Assembly: GCF_002080455.1 (NCBI RefSeq)
Contig: NZ_CP020555.1
Location: 186,001 to 250,000 of the forward strand
Source of the DNA: Streptomyces sp. Sge12
GTDB lineage: Bacteria > Actinomycetota > Actinomycetes > Streptomycetales > Streptomycetaceae
Direction: 5' to 3'
Length of the DNA: 64,000 bases
Positions 34,042 through 42,479 of this stretch are shown one piece after another (the first letter of the stretch is position 1; the number at the start of each line of letters is the position of its first letter). A model generated the notes under the pieces. It saw only the letters and a list, made by a program, of their open reading frames with translations. It was not told the origin of the DNA and searched no databases. The translations under genes and the position numbers were made by a program.

Positions 34042-35574
34042 TCACGCGGCCGTGTCGGCGGCGGACTGCCGTACGGGCCGGCGCCGGGCCGCGGCCGCGG
34101 GGCGGCGGCGGTTGCGCGAGGCGGAGCCGGTGCGCTCGCGCCGCTCGGCCACCGGGGCGGTGATGACGACGGGGATGCCCGAGGGGGCCTGGGCGCCGGT
34201 GATCCGGCTCAGGGCCTCTTCGCCGGAGCGGACCTGGGTGGTCTGCGGGGTGATGCCGGCCGCGGCCATCAGGCGCGCCATGTCGCGGCGCTGGTTGGGG
34301 GTGACCAGGGTGACGACGCTGCCGGACTCGCCGGCACGGGCGGTGCGGCCGCCGCGGTGCAGGTAGTCCTTGTGGTCGGTGGGCGGGTCCACGTTGACGA
34401 CGAGGTCGAGGTTGTCGACGTGGATGCCGCGGGCGGCGACGTTCGTGGCGACGAGCACGCTGACGTGCCCGGTCTTGAACTGTGCGAGGGTGCGCGTGCG
34501 CTGCGGCTGCGACTTGCCGCCGTGCAGTGCCGCGGCCCGCACCCCGCTGTTGAGCAGGTGGCTGGTGAGCTGGTCCACCGCGTGCTTGGTGTCCAGGAAC
34601 ATGATGACGCGGCCGTCGCGCGCAGCGATCTCCGTCGTGGCCGCGTGCTTGTCACCGCCGTGCACGTGGAGCACGTGGTGCTCCATCGTGGTGACCGCGC
34701 CCTGCGAGGGGTCGACGGAGTGCACGACCGGGTCGGTGAGGTAGCGGCGCACCAGCAGGTCGACGTTGCGGTCGAGGGTGGCGGAGAAGAGCATGCGCTG
34801 CCCCTCGGGGCGCACCTGGTCGAGCAGGGCGGTGACCTGCGGCATGAAGCCCATGTCGGCCATCTGGTCGGCCTCGTCCAGAACGGTGATGGCCACCTGG
34901 TTCAGCCTGCAGTCCCCGCGGTCGATCAGGTCCTTGAGCCGGCCCGGGGTGGCGACGACGACCTCGGCACCGCCCCGCAGCGCGCCGGCCTGCCGGCCGA
35001 TGGGCATGCCGCCGACGACCGTGGCCAGCCGCAGCTTGAGCGAGCGGGCGTAGGGGGTGAGGGCGTCGGTGACCTGCTGGGCCAGCTCGCGGGTCGGTAC
35101 GAGGACCAGGGCGAGCGGCTGACGGGGCTCGGCGCGCTGTCCCGTCGTACGGGCCAGCAGGGCGAGTCCGAAGGCCAGGGTCTTTCCGGAGCCGGTCCGG
35201 CCGCGGCCGAGCACGTCGCGGCCCGCCAGAGAGTTCGGCAGGGTCGCGCCCTGGATCGGGAACGGCACGGTGACGCCCTGCACGGTGAGTGCGGCGAGCA
35301 GTTCATCGGGCATGTCGAGGTCGGCGAAGGCCTCGACGGCGGGCAGCGCGGGGGTGATCGTCTTGGGCAGGGCGAATTCGCCCTGGACGGCGGCCGGCCT
35401 ACGGCCGTACCCGCCCGAGCGGCTCGGGCCGCCGGAACGGCCGGCGCCCGAACCGCCGAAGCGGCCGCCGCTCTTGCCGTATCCGAATCCCGAACCGGAA
35501 CCGGAACCAGAGCCAGAACCGGAACCGCTGTTGCGGCTGCGGGAAAATCGATCGTTCGTGCGTGTGCGGTTCAT
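34042..35574 (-). CDS. DEAD-box ATP-dependent RNA helicase
   Basis: A 510-residue helicase. ATG 35574 follows GAGGAAGG. A disordered N-terminal region of about 45 residues is made of Gly-Ser repeats and Gly/Arg segments, suited to RNA binding. Core motifs: a Q-type ELLAALTVQGVTVPFPIQGA, Walker A GRTGSGKT, PTRELAQQ, VLDEADQMADMGF (DEAD), SATLD, TNVAARGIHVDNLDLV and HRGGRTARAG. The C-terminus is again basic. It unwinds RNA duplexes and its position beside cspA suggests a cold-shock role in translation or ribosome assembly. Its 380-bp upstream region includes a small leader hairpin. Confidence 0.95.
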   Translation of the reverse strand: MNRTRTNDRFSRSRNSGSGSGSGSGSGSGFGYGKSGGRFGGSGAGRSGGPSRSGGYGRRPAAVQGEFALPKTITPALPAVEAFADLDMPDELLAALTVQGVTVPFPIQGATLPNSLAGRDVLGRGRTGSGKTLAFGLALLARTTGQRAEPRQPLALVLVPTRELAQQVTDALTPYARSLKLRLATVVGGMPIGRQAGALRGGAEVVVATPGRLKDLIDRGDCRLNQVAITVLDEADQMADMGFMPQVTALLDQVRPEGQRMLFSATLDRNVDLLVRRYLTDPVVHSVDPSQGAVTTMEHHVLHVHGGDKHAATTEIAARDGRVIMFLDTKHAVDQLTSHLLNSGVRAAALHGGKSQPQRTRTLAQFKTGHVSVLVATNVAARGIHVDNLDLVVNVDPPTDHKDYLHRGGRTARAGESGSVVTLVTPNQRRDMARLMAAAGITPQTTQVRSGEEALSRITGAQAPSGIPVVITAPVAERRERTGSASRNRRRPAAAARRRPVRQSAADTAA

Positions 35575-35607
35575 GCGGAACCTTCCTCGATACGGCACAT
35601 ATCAAGG

Positions 35608-35642
35608 AATTCTCGCCGCCGTCGTGCACTGCGCGGAGAATT
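35608..35642. promoter_or_regulatory. Leader hairpin upstream of helicase
   Basis: AATTCTC and GAGAATT form a seven-pair AT-rich stem with a 22-base loop 34 bp before the helicase ATG. An AT-rich stem in a GC-rich genome could respond to temperature. This is a weak call. Confidence 0.3.
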
Positions 35643-35899
35643 GCAAGAACGGGCCGAATGGAAATACGACAGACCTGGTCGGCCGGAGATCCGGGCGGGT
35701 GCAGGTGCTGAAAACAGGGGCGCCGACCGGGTGTGAAACCGGGGTCGGACGGTGCGGTGGAACCGGGCCGGGCAGCGGGTGCGGAAAACCCGGTGGGCGT
35801 GTCGGCCGGCGCGTCGGCCGGCGGAGGAGCCGCGTACGAAGGACTGCGGGCTCCTCGGCGCTCCCCGCGGCCGGTGCGGGGAGGCACGAAAACGCGTGC

Positions 35900-35937
35900 A
35901 GCTGGGGCCCGCACCCCGAAGGATGCGGGCCCCAGCT
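35900..35937 (-). terminator. cspA terminator
   Basis: AGCTGGGGCCCGCA and TGCGGGCCCCAGCT form a perfect 14-bp stem with a ten-base loop, starting 18 bp after the cspA stop. On the minus strand TTTT follows shortly after the stem. Confidence 0.85.
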
Positions 35938-35955
35938 ACGAAGTGCGCGTCAGCG

Positions 35956-36159
35956 TCAGGCGGGAACGATGTTCTCGGCCGTCGGGCCCTTCTGGCCCTG
36001 CGCGATGTCGAAGCTGACCTTCTGGCCCTCGAGCAGCTCACGGAAGCCCTGGGCGGCGATGTTCGAGTAGTGGGCGAACACGTCAGCGCCGCCACCGTCC
36101 TGCTCGATGAAGCCGAAGCCCTTTTCCGCGTTGAACCACTTCACGGTTCCAGTAGCCAT
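35956..36159 (-). CDS. CspA-type cold-shock protein
   Basis: A 67-residue single cold-shock domain. ATG 36159 follows AAGGAGAT. The RNP1 motif KGFGFIEQ and RNP2-like VFAHYS are intact, with [20 protein letters not shown] as N-terminus and a [18 protein letters not shown]-terminus. It binds single-stranded RNA and DNA as a chaperone or antiterminator in the cytoplasm. It is single-gene, with a strong terminator, and has a long upstream region as is usual for cold-inducible csp leaders. Confidence 0.97.
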   Translation of the reverse strand: MATGTVKWFNAEKGFGFIEQDGGGADVFAHYSNIAAQGFRELLEGQKVSFDIAQGQKGPTAENIVPA

Positions 36160-36580
36160 GTCATATCTCCTTTGGGGCAGTGAATCGGGATCCACACTGT
36201 GTCGATCCCGTGTCGCCGCGATGATTGCCCCGTCCGGAAATGACCGGAAAAGTAAAAGCACACCCACGGTCCGGAGACCTGCTGGGGTACTTGAAGTTTT
36301 GGGAACCACAACTGCAACTGAGATCGACAGTAGCACGCATCGGTACCCGGTGTGCCGTGAGGAATGTCGCCTCGTTCGTTGCGGGAAAAAGCCTCACGGC
36401 GCGGTTCGTCCAATTCTCATCGCGCCGCCACAGATATTGGTGTCCCGCAGCGCGGGCATCCGTGGAGGCGATGCTCAGGTGCGCAGAGGCCCGCGGATAC
36501 ACGCGTACGCGGATGCTCGGAGGCGCGGATGCTCGGAGGCGCGGATGCTCAGGGGCGCGGATGCTCAGGGGCGCGGATGC
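36160..36580. other. cspA upstream region with tandem repeats at its far end
   Basis: 421 bp without a gene. The first 250 bp are the AT-richest stretch nearby and probably hold the cspA promoter and leader; on the minus strand a TACTGT -10-like element lies near 36328-36333. The distal part carries 16-bp tandem repeats, listed separately. Confidence 0.5.
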
Positions 36581-36588
36581 TCAGAACG
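36509..36588. repeat. 16-bp tandem repeat array at 3' end of kinase gene
   Basis: Units GCGGATGCTCGGAGGC (twice) and GCGGATGCTCAGGGGC (twice) are exactly adjacent, followed by a partial fifth unit that enters the stop-codon region of the sensor kinase gene (ending at 36581). More degenerate related sequence precedes the array. There are no spacers, so it is not CRISPR. Confidence 0.85.
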
Positions 36589-37975
36589 TCAACCGGAAGA
36601 GCGCGCCCCCACCCGGGGCGGCCTCCGCCGTCAGCTCGGCGTCGTGCGCCCGCGCGATCTGCCGGGCCATCGCCAGGCCCAGCCCCGAACCGGGCAGGGC
36701 GCGGGCCGCCCCCGCCCGGTAGAAGCGGTCGAAGACGTGCGGCAGGTCCTCCGCCGCGATGCCCGGCCCGTGGTCGCGCACCGTGAGCTCCGGCCCGCTG
36801 CCCGGGACGCCCGGGATGCCCGGCACCAGTTCCACCTCCACCGGCAGCCCGCCCCGGCTGAACTTGGCGGCGTTGTCCAGCAGGTTCCCGAGCAGTCGGC
36901 TCAGCCGGGCCGGCACCCCGGGCACCACGACCGGCTCGTCCGGGACCCGCACCTGGAAGGGCACGGCCGGCCAGTGCGTCCGCGCGGCCTGCGCGCAGTG
37001 CTCCACCAGTGCGCCGAGGCGGACCTGTTCCACCAGCGGCTGCGGCTCCTCGTCGCGCGCCAGCTCGATCAGGTCGTTGACCAGCCCCGTCACCTCCCGC
37101 AGCTGCCTGCCGAGCGCGGCCGAGGCGCGTTCTCGCTGGTCCGGTGTGAGCCGGTCGGCCCGGGCCAGCAGTTCGGCGTTGGTGCGCAGCGCGGTCAGCG
37201 GGGTGCGCAGTTCGTGGGAGGCGTCCGCGACGAGCCGGCGCTGTGCGGTGACCGACTGCTCCAGCTCCCCGAGCATGGTGTTGAAGCTCCCGGCCAGCCG
37301 GGTGATCTCGTCCTCCCGGCCCGGCGGCGGCAGTTCGATACGGTGCCGCGGATCGCGGGTGGCGGCGATCCGCTCGGCCGTCGCGGTGAGCCGGGTGACG
37401 GGGGCCAGGCCGGTCCGCGAGACCCAGTACCCGAGGACGGCGGCCAGCAGGACCCCGGCGGCCGCCGTCAGTACGAGCCAGCCGGCGGCCTCCTCGATGC
37501 CGTCCTCGACCGTGTCGGCCCGCAGGGCGACCTGGAGCGCCCGGCCCTTGGCGTAGTCGGTGGTGAGCATCCGGGCGGGGAATCCGGACACCGTGATGTT
37601 CGTGTAGTAGGGGGCCTTCCGGCCCGCGGCGACCTGCCGTGCGGCCGGGTCCACGGGCAGCAGTCCCGGGCTCGCGGGGTCTTTGGCCGGGTCGGCGGGC
37701 ACGACCTCCGCGCACGCGGGAGCCGCCAGGAACCGGCACTCCCCCGCCAGGGTGCCCGGCGGGTCCCCCGGGTTCCGCTGGACGGCGAGCCGCGCGGACT
37801 GGGTCAGGGAGAGGTCGAGCTGCTCGTAGAGCGCGGAGCGGACCACGAGGAACGCCGCTGCGCACACCCCGACGGCCACGACGGCGACGGCGGCGGTGAC
37901 GGACAGTGCGAGGCGGGTCCGCAGCGGGCGGCGCCTGCGCCAGGCGCGTCCGAGCCGCCGACGGCCGCCGCTCAT
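36581..37975 (-). CDS. Two-component sensor histidine kinase
   Basis: A 464-residue membrane kinase. ATG 37975 overlaps the regulator's stop (ATGA). Helix 1 is at about 20-45 and helix 2 at about 163-185, enclosing an extracellular sensor of about 115 residues with two cysteines (C80, C88) that may form a disulfide. A HAMP linker follows, then DASHELRTPL with phospho-His 254, the N box NLLDNAAKF, DHGPGIA (G1), FDRFYR (F) and GSGLGLAMA (G2). It phosphorylates the partner response regulator. The regulator pair is divergent from a MurG-like gene, so the signal may be cell-envelope stress. Tandem repeats overlap its 3' end. Confidence 0.95.
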   Translation of the reverse strand: MSGGRRRLGRAWRRRRPLRTRLALSVTAAVAVVAVGVCAAAFLVVRSALYEQLDLSLTQSARLAVQRNPGDPPGTLAGECRFLAAPACAEVVPADPAKDPASPGLLPVDPAARQVAAGRKAPYYTNITVSGFPARMLTTDYAKGRALQVALRADTVEDGIEEAAGWLVLTAAAGVLLAAVLGYWVSRTGLAPVTRLTATAERIAATRDPRHRIELPPPGREDEITRLAGSFNTMLGELEQSVTAQRRLVADASHELRTPLTALRTNAELLARADRLTPDQRERASAALGRQLREVTGLVNDLIELARDEEPQPLVEQVRLGALVEHCAQAARTHWPAVPFQVRVPDEPVVVPGVPARLSRLLGNLLDNAAKFSRGGLPVEVELVPGIPGVPGSGPELTVRDHGPGIAAEDLPHVFDRFYRAGAARALPGSGLGLAMARQIARAHDAELTAEAAPGGGALFRLTF

Positions 37976-38709
37976 GCCGCATCCAGCCGGTAGCCGACCC
38001 CGTGGACGGTGTGGACCAGGCGGGGTTCGCCACCCGCTTCCAGTTTCCGGCGCAGGTAGCCGACGTAGACGGCGAGAGAGTTGGAGTCCGGCCCGAAGTC
38101 GCGTCCCCACACCAGCTCCAGGATCAGCTCGCGCGGGAGCACCTGCCCGCGGTGGCGCAGGAGCAGCTCGAGCAGGGCTGCTTCGGTACGGCTGAACTCC
38201 AGCGGTCGTCCGCCCCGGCGCCCCGTGCGGGTGGCGGGGTCGAGGACGAGGTCGGCGAAGCCGAGCGCGGCCGCTCCGGCGGGTGCGGGCGCGGCCCGCC
38301 GGAGCAGCGCCCGGACGCGGGCGCACAGCTCGTCCAGGGCGAACGGCTTGACGAGGTAGTCGTCGGCGCCCGCCTCGAGGCCGTCGACGCGTTCGCTGAC
38401 GGAGTCGAGGGCGGTCAGTACGAGGACGGGCGTACGGTCGCCCACGGCGCGCAGCTGCCGGCAGACGGCGAGCCCGTCGAGGACCGGCATCATCACGTCC
38501 AGGACGACCGCGTCGGGCTCCCAGGCCGCCACCTGCGAGAGCGCCGCCAGGCCGTCGGCCGCGCCCCGGACCTCGTACCCCTCGACCGTCAGTCCGTCCT
38601 CGACGGCGGCCCGGACCTCGGGCTCGTCGTCGACGACGAGGATGCGCCGCCCGCCCGTGCCTGGTGCACTGCCCGTGCTGTCCGTTCCCGTGCTGTCCAT
38701 GGAGCTCAT
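37972..38709 (-). CDS. OmpR-family response regulator
   Basis: A 245-residue regulator. The receiver domain has the acidic pair in LVVDDEP, phospho-acceptor Asp 71 in VVLDVMMP, Thr in LVLTAL and Lys 121 in LVKPF; the C-terminal winged helix has FSRTEAALLELLLRHRGQVL and VHTVHGVGYRL. A Thr/Ser/Gly-rich N-terminal 20 residues precede the receiver; ATG 38700 is an alternative start. It is the first gene of the operon with the kinase, and direct repeats of the type OmpR-family regulators bind lie just upstream, shared with the divergent murG-like gene. Confidence 0.95.
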   Translation of the reverse strand: MSSMDSTGTDSTGSAPGTGGRRILVVDDEPEVRAAVEDGLTVEGYEVRGAADGLAALSQVAAWEPDAVVLDVMMPVLDGLAVCRQLRAVGDRTPVLVLTALDSVSERVDGLEAGADDYLVKPFALDELCARVRALLRRAAPAPAGAAALGFADLVLDPATRTGRRGGRPLEFSRTEAALLELLLRHRGQVLPRELILELVWGRDFGPDSNSLAVYVGYLRRKLEAGGEPRLVHTVHGVGYRLDAA

Positions 38710-38730
38710 GGCGCAAAGCCTGCCAAACGC

Positions 38731-38760
38731 TTCTGAGAGAACCTCTTAGAACCTTCTTAG
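38731..38760. promoter_or_regulatory. Direct repeats, candidate response-regulator box
   Basis: TTCTGAG, CTCTTAG and TTCTTAG recur at 38731, 38743 and 38754, a spacing of 12 and 11 bp (one helical turn). On the other strand this reads as CTAAGAAGGTT followed by CTAAGAGGTTC. It lies between the regulator and murG-like starts, consistent with a head-to-tail OmpR-family dimer site. Confidence 0.6.
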
Positions 38761-38783
38761 GGCGCACCGGGAGTGTGCCGCCC

Positions 38784-39971
38784 ATGACCACACCACCTCA
38801 CACTCCCGCGGCCCTCTCCGTCGTGATCGGTGCGGGCGGCACCGGCGGGCACATCTATCCCGGCCTCGCGCTCGCGGAGGCACTGCGCGCCGCCGTGCCC
38901 GCAGCCGTGGTCTCGTTCATCGGGACCGAGCGGGGCCTGGAGACCGAGCTGATCCCCGGCGCCGGCTACCGCCTGCACACCGTCGACATGATCCCCTTCG
39001 ACCCGGCCCTCGGCGCGAAGCGGTACCTGCTGCCCGCGGCGCTGCTGCGCTCGGCGCACCAGGCCCGCTCGGTGCTCCGGGCCCAGGGCGCGCACGTCGT
39101 CGTCGGCATGGGCGGCTATCCGAGCGCGCCCGCCGTGCTCGGCGCGCGGCTGGCCGGGCTGCCCGCCGTGATCCACGAGTCGAATGCCGTGCCCGGCCGT
39201 GCCAACCAGTTCGCGGCCCGGCTCACTCCGCACGTCGCGGTGGCCTTCGACCGCAGCCGGGGGCACCTGTCGGGCGGTGACCGGGCGCTGACCACGGGGA
39301 TGCCGATCTCCGCGGCGCTCGCCGGTCTCGCGCAGCTGCCCCGGCCGGACCGGGCGGCCCTGCGCGCCGAGGCCCGGCGCGCCCTCGGGGTCCCGTTCGG
39401 GCGGCGACTGGTCGTCTTCAACGGCGGCAGTCTGGGCGCCGTGCGGCTGACCGGGGCAGCCGTCGCGCTGGCCGGGCTCTGGCAGGGGCGGGACGACGTA
39501 CAGCTGCTGGTCAAGACGGGGCCGGCGGCGCTGCCCGGTGCGGTGGCCGACCTCGCCGCGTCCGGCGGGCAGCGGATCGCGCGGGCGGTGGCGTACCTGG
39601 ACCGGATGGACCTCGTCTACGCGGCCGCCGACCTGGTGGTGTGCCGGGCGGGCTCGGCGACCGTCGCCGAGCTGGCGGCGACCGGTGTCCCGTCGGTGCT
39701 GGTGCCCTACCCGTACGCCCCCGGCGACCACCAGACCCACAACGCGCGGGTGCTGTCCGACGCGGGCGCGGGGCTGTTGCTGCCCGACGCCGAGACCACC
39801 GCCGAGCGCCTCGCCGGCCTTCTCGGCCCGCTGCTGGCCGATCCGGCCCGGCTGGCGGCGATGGCCGGCGCCGCCGATCCCGGCCCGCACGCGCGGGCCG
39901 CCGAACTGCTGGCCGCGGAAGTCCTCCGCGTCGCCGGCCTCGTCCCCACCCCTCACCTGGAGCGCATATGA
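38784..39971 (+). CDS. murG: MurG-type UDP-GlcNAc transferase (likely second copy)
   Basis: A 395-residue GT28 glycosyltransferase from ATG 38784. Motifs: GAGGTGGHIYPGLALAEAL (glycine loop), VGMGGYPSAPAV, IHESNAVPGRANQ, then CRAGSATVAELAATGVPSVL and DHQTHNA for UDP-GlcNAc binding. MurG adds GlcNAc to lipid I, making lipid II at the cytoplasmic membrane face. The normal copy sits in the division and cell-wall cluster; none of those genes is near. A two-component system is divergent and a nucleotide-sugar dehydratase overlaps the 3' end (ATGA), so this is probably an accessory MurG for altered wall precursors or a related lipid-linked glycan. Confidence 0.88.
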   Translation: MTTPPHTPAALSVVIGAGGTGGHIYPGLALAEALRAAVPAAVVSFIGTERGLETELIPGAGYRLHTVDMIPFDPALGAKRYLLPAALLRSAHQARSVLRAQGAHVVVGMGGYPSAPAVLGARLAGLPAVIHESNAVPGRANQFAARLTPHVAVAFDRSRGHLSGGDRALTTGMPISAALAGLAQLPRPDRAALRAEARRALGVPFGRRLVVFNGGSLGAVRLTGAAVALAGLWQGRDDVQLLVKTGPAALPGAVADLAASGGQRIARAVAYLDRMDLVYAAADLVVCRAGSATVAELAATGVPSVLVPYPYAPGDHQTHNARVLSDAGAGLLLPDAETTAERLAGLLGPLLADPARLAAMAGAADPGPHARAAELLAAEVLRVAGLVPTPHLERI

Positions 39972-40963
39972 ACAGCTGGACCGACCGCACCGTCCTCGTC
40001 ACCGGCGCGGAGGGCTTCATCGGCTCGACGCTGGTGGACCTGCTGGTGTCGCGGGGCGCGCGGGTGCGCGCCTTCGTCCACTACAAGCCGTACGCCGAGA
40101 AGGGCCACCTGGCGCGTTACCTGGCCGACCCGGACGGCCGGGTGGAGATGTGGGCGGGCGACGTCCGTGATGCGGGCCGGGTCAGCGATGCGGTGGCCGG
40201 CTGCGACACGGTCTTCCATCTGGCGGCGCTGATCGGGATCCCGTACAGCTACGCCTCGCCGGGCGCGTACGTGCAGACGAACGTGACCGGCACGCAGAAC
40301 GTGGCGGAGGCCTGCCGGCGGCACGGCGTGCGCCGCCTGGTGCACACCTCGACCAGCGAGGTCTACGGGACGGCAATGACGGCACCGATCTCCGAGAGCC
40401 ACCCGCTGCAGCCGCAGTCCCCGTACTCGGCGTCGAAGATCGGCGCGGACATGATGGCGCTCTCCTTCCACCACGCCTTCGAGCTGCCGGTGACGGTGGT
40501 GCGCCCCTTCAACACGTACGGGCCGCGCCAGTCGGCGCGCGCGGTGATCCCGACGATCCTGGCCCAGCTGCACGCGGGCTCGCGGGAGATCCGCCTCGGC
40601 TCGCTCGCACCGACCCGGGACTTCACGTACGTGACGGACACGGCCGAGGGATTCCTGGCGGTGGCGGAATGCGACCGGGCGCTGGGCGAGGTGGTCAACC
40701 TCGGCACCGGCGAGGAGATCTCCGTGGGGGCCCTGGCCGAGGCCCTGATCGCCGCCTCGGGCCGGAATGCGGAGGTGGTGGTGGACCCGACGCGGCTCCG
40801 CCCGTCGGGCAGTGAGGTCCAGCGCCTGCTGTCGGACAACTCGCGGGCCCGCGAGTGGGCCGGCTGGCGGCCGCGGGTCGGCCTGGAGGAGGGGCTGCGC
40901 CGCACATCGGACTGGATCGCGGCGAACCCGTCGCTGTTCGCGCCGGACCGGTACGCGGTGTAG
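39968..40963 (+). CDS. Nucleotide-sugar 4,6-dehydratase/epimerase (LegB-like SDR)
   Basis: A 331-residue extended SDR beginning at ATG 39968, overlapping the murG stop. The NAD motif is VTGAEGFIGS, then ALIGIPYSYASPGAYVQTNV, HTSTSEVYGT and YSASKIGAD with the catalytic Tyr-x3-Lys. The GIPYSY segment is characteristic of LegB-type dehydratases acting on GlcNAc nucleotides, so a GDP/UDP-GlcNAc substrate is likely. Coupled to MurG, it may supply a modified sugar. A hairpin terminator follows. Confidence 0.88.
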   Translation: MNSWTDRTVLVTGAEGFIGSTLVDLLVSRGARVRAFVHYKPYAEKGHLARYLADPDGRVEMWAGDVRDAGRVSDAVAGCDTVFHLAALIGIPYSYASPGAYVQTNVTGTQNVAEACRRHGVRRLVHTSTSEVYGTAMTAPISESHPLQPQSPYSASKIGADMMALSFHHAFELPVTVVRPFNTYGPRQSARAVIPTILAQLHAGSREIRLGSLAPTRDFTYVTDTAEGFLAVAECDRALGEVVNLGTGEEISVGALAEALIAASGRNAEVVVDPTRLRPSGSEVQRLLSDNSRAREWAGWRPRVGLEEGLRRTSDWIAANPSLFAPDRYAV

Positions 40964-40980
40964 TACCCGGACCGGCCCCC

Positions 40981-41030
40981 GCCGCCGCCCTTCGTGTCGA
41001 CTTCCCCGGTCGGGGCGTCGGGGCGGCGGC
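40981..41030 (+). terminator. Terminator after murG operon
   Basis: GCCGCCGCCC at 40981-40990 pairs with GGGCGGCGGC at 41021-41030; a smaller CCCCG/CGGGG hairpin lies in the loop. It begins 17 bp after the dehydratase stop. Confidence 0.55.
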
Positions 41031-41097
41031 GACCGGCGGGGCGTAAGGGCCATCCTGGGGTGGGGGACGGAAGCACACGTGATGTGAGGAGAGCCCG

Positions 41098-41559
41098 ATG
41101 CCGGAACCCGGCCGTCTGCCCGAACCCGACCTCGTCGCGCGGCCGCACGGTCTGACGGCGGAGCGTGTGATGAAGGCTCCGCCCGAGGCGGTGTACCGGG
41201 CGTGGACCGAGGGGTTCGACACCTGGTTCGCGGAGCCGGGCGCGGTGCGGATGCGGGCCGTGGTGGACGAGCCGTTCGTGTTCGTCACGCGGCACGAGAG
41301 CCGGGTCCATCCGCATTACGGGCGGTTCCTGGCGCTGGATCCGAACAGGCTGGTGCGGCTGACCTGGGTCACGGGCGCCATGGGCACCGACGGCGCCGAA
41401 ACGGTCGTGACCGTCGAGCTGGAACCCTCCCCACCCGGCGGGACCCGGCTCCGGCTGACCCACCGAGGCTTCTACGACCGGGCCGCCGCCGCACGCCACG
41501 ATAAGGGCTGGACCGACCACGTCCTGCCCCACCTCGACGCGGTCCTGAGCGCGAGCTAG
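41098..41559 (+). CDS. SRPBCC/AHSA1-domain protein
   Basis: A 153-residue protein from ATG 41098, with GAGGAGAG upstream. The pattern ERVMKAPPEAVYRAWTEGFD, then WFAEPGAVRMRAV and GTRLRLTHRGFYD, is an AHSA1-type START-like fold (named after the Hsp90 activator) with a hydrophobic ligand cavity. It is cytoplasmic. Members in actinobacteria are mostly of unknown function, some paired with ArsR regulators, which is not the case here. Monocistronic. Confidence 0.85.
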   Translation: MPEPGRLPEPDLVARPHGLTAERVMKAPPEAVYRAWTEGFDTWFAEPGAVRMRAVVDEPFVFVTRHESRVHPHYGRFLALDPNRLVRLTWVTGAMGTDGAETVVTVELEPSPPGGTRLRLTHRGFYDRAAAARHDKGWTDHVLPHLDAVLSAS

Positions 41560-41675
41560 TCGGTGTCCGGTGGGGCAGGCGCCGGCTCCCGACCACCCGG
41601 AAGCTCAGGCGGAAGCGGCAGCGTCCGTGCTGTGGCGACCCGCTACGGCAAGCGAGCCCGTCCGTCCGTCGCCGC

Positions 41676-42479
41676 TCACATGACGGGGCGGTTGGAGGAC
41701 GAGTATTCGTCCGCGATGTTGAAGACGCTGGCACAGGCCGGGCATTCCGCCTTGCCGAAGAGATAGGTGATCCCTTCGGCCAGAAAGCCTTGGCCATCGC
41801 GGACGGCAGTCGCATGCATCCATCCACCGATGCCGGAGAGGTCCTCGGGGGACGCCGGCTTCAGGTCTCGTCGGTCAACGTCGCCCAGGTGCCAATCCCT
41901 GATCGCCGAATAGCGCCCGTGGCCGCCGATAGCGATCGTCACCTCTGCACCACAGTGCGGGCAGGCGATCACGTAGAAGTCGTCCGAGAAGTCCCCCATG
42001 ACCGCGCTCCAGTGGTACTGCTCCTCGACCGCGAGCAAGTCCAGGTACGTCGCGAGGTAGTCCGCCGGGCGGGACCGCAGATGGCGATCCAGCAGCTCAC
42101 GGAGTTCCGCGATGGCGTCGGCGCAGTCCGCGAGCAGATCGTCGCAGCCGTGTTGCCCTGCCGCACACCGCATGATCGTCCCGGCCAGTCCACGCGCCCG
42201 GTCGCTCCGCGACGCGAGACGTACCAGGCACGGCAGTGCAGCGAAGCCGGCGGGGAACACCAACTCACGCTCAAGGACCAAGCGGTGACCCAGCTCGTCC
42301 CACGCTTCCGCGTCGTCGTGCTCCACCCGCTCCAAGAGCTCGGGGACCCGATGGGCATCCCCATGGCAGTCGTACATGCGTTCCCAGTTCACCACGGCAG
42401 CATTCAACCGCTCCGAGGCGGACGGCGACCACTCCGACCCTTCAAGCGCGACTCGTCCGACACGGCCCAGGCCGCACAC
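41676..42479 (-). CDS. Conserved hypothetical with HEAT-like helices and zinc ribbon
   Basis: About 267 residues if GTG 42479 is used; the start is uncertain, and the more family-like N-terminus is VVNWERMYDCHGDAHRVPEL, a few codons inward. The N-terminal half is helical, like the HEAT-repeat-type proteins that open with this W-x-x-MYxxxGxAxxVPxLL pattern and are common as orphan genes in streptomycetes. The C-terminal half has CPHCGAEVTIAI and, 85 residues later, CPACASVFN: two CxxC pairs that could form a zinc ribbon. No function is known. Possibly related to immunity or DNA-interacting proteins, but nothing nearby supports this. Confidence 0.65.
   Translation of the reverse strand: MCGLGRVGRVALEGSEWSPSASERLNAAVVNWERMYDCHGDAHRVPELLERVEHDDAEAWDELGHRLVLERELVFPAGFAALPCLVRLASRSDRARGLAGTIMRCAAGQHGCDDLLADCADAIAELRELLDRHLRSRPADYLATYLDLLAVEEQYHWSAVMGDFSDDFYVIACPHCGAEVTIAIGGHGRYSAIRDWHLGDVDRRDLKPASPEDLSGIGGWMHATAVRDGQGFLAEGITYLFGKAECPACASVFNIADEYSSSNRPVM

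Larger units (their letters stand above)
35575..35955. other. Helicase leader and cspA terminator region
   Basis: 381 bp between cspA and the helicase gene, no gene seen. It holds the cspA terminator (35900-35937) and, near the helicase start, a stem AATTCTC/GAGAATT at 35608-35642. The lower GC near 35590-35660 suggests promoter or leader RNA. Confidence 0.5.

Noticed and set aside
36509..36588. Tandem repeat considered as a CRISPR array
   Set aside because: Units are 16 bp and directly adjacent, without spacers or cas genes.
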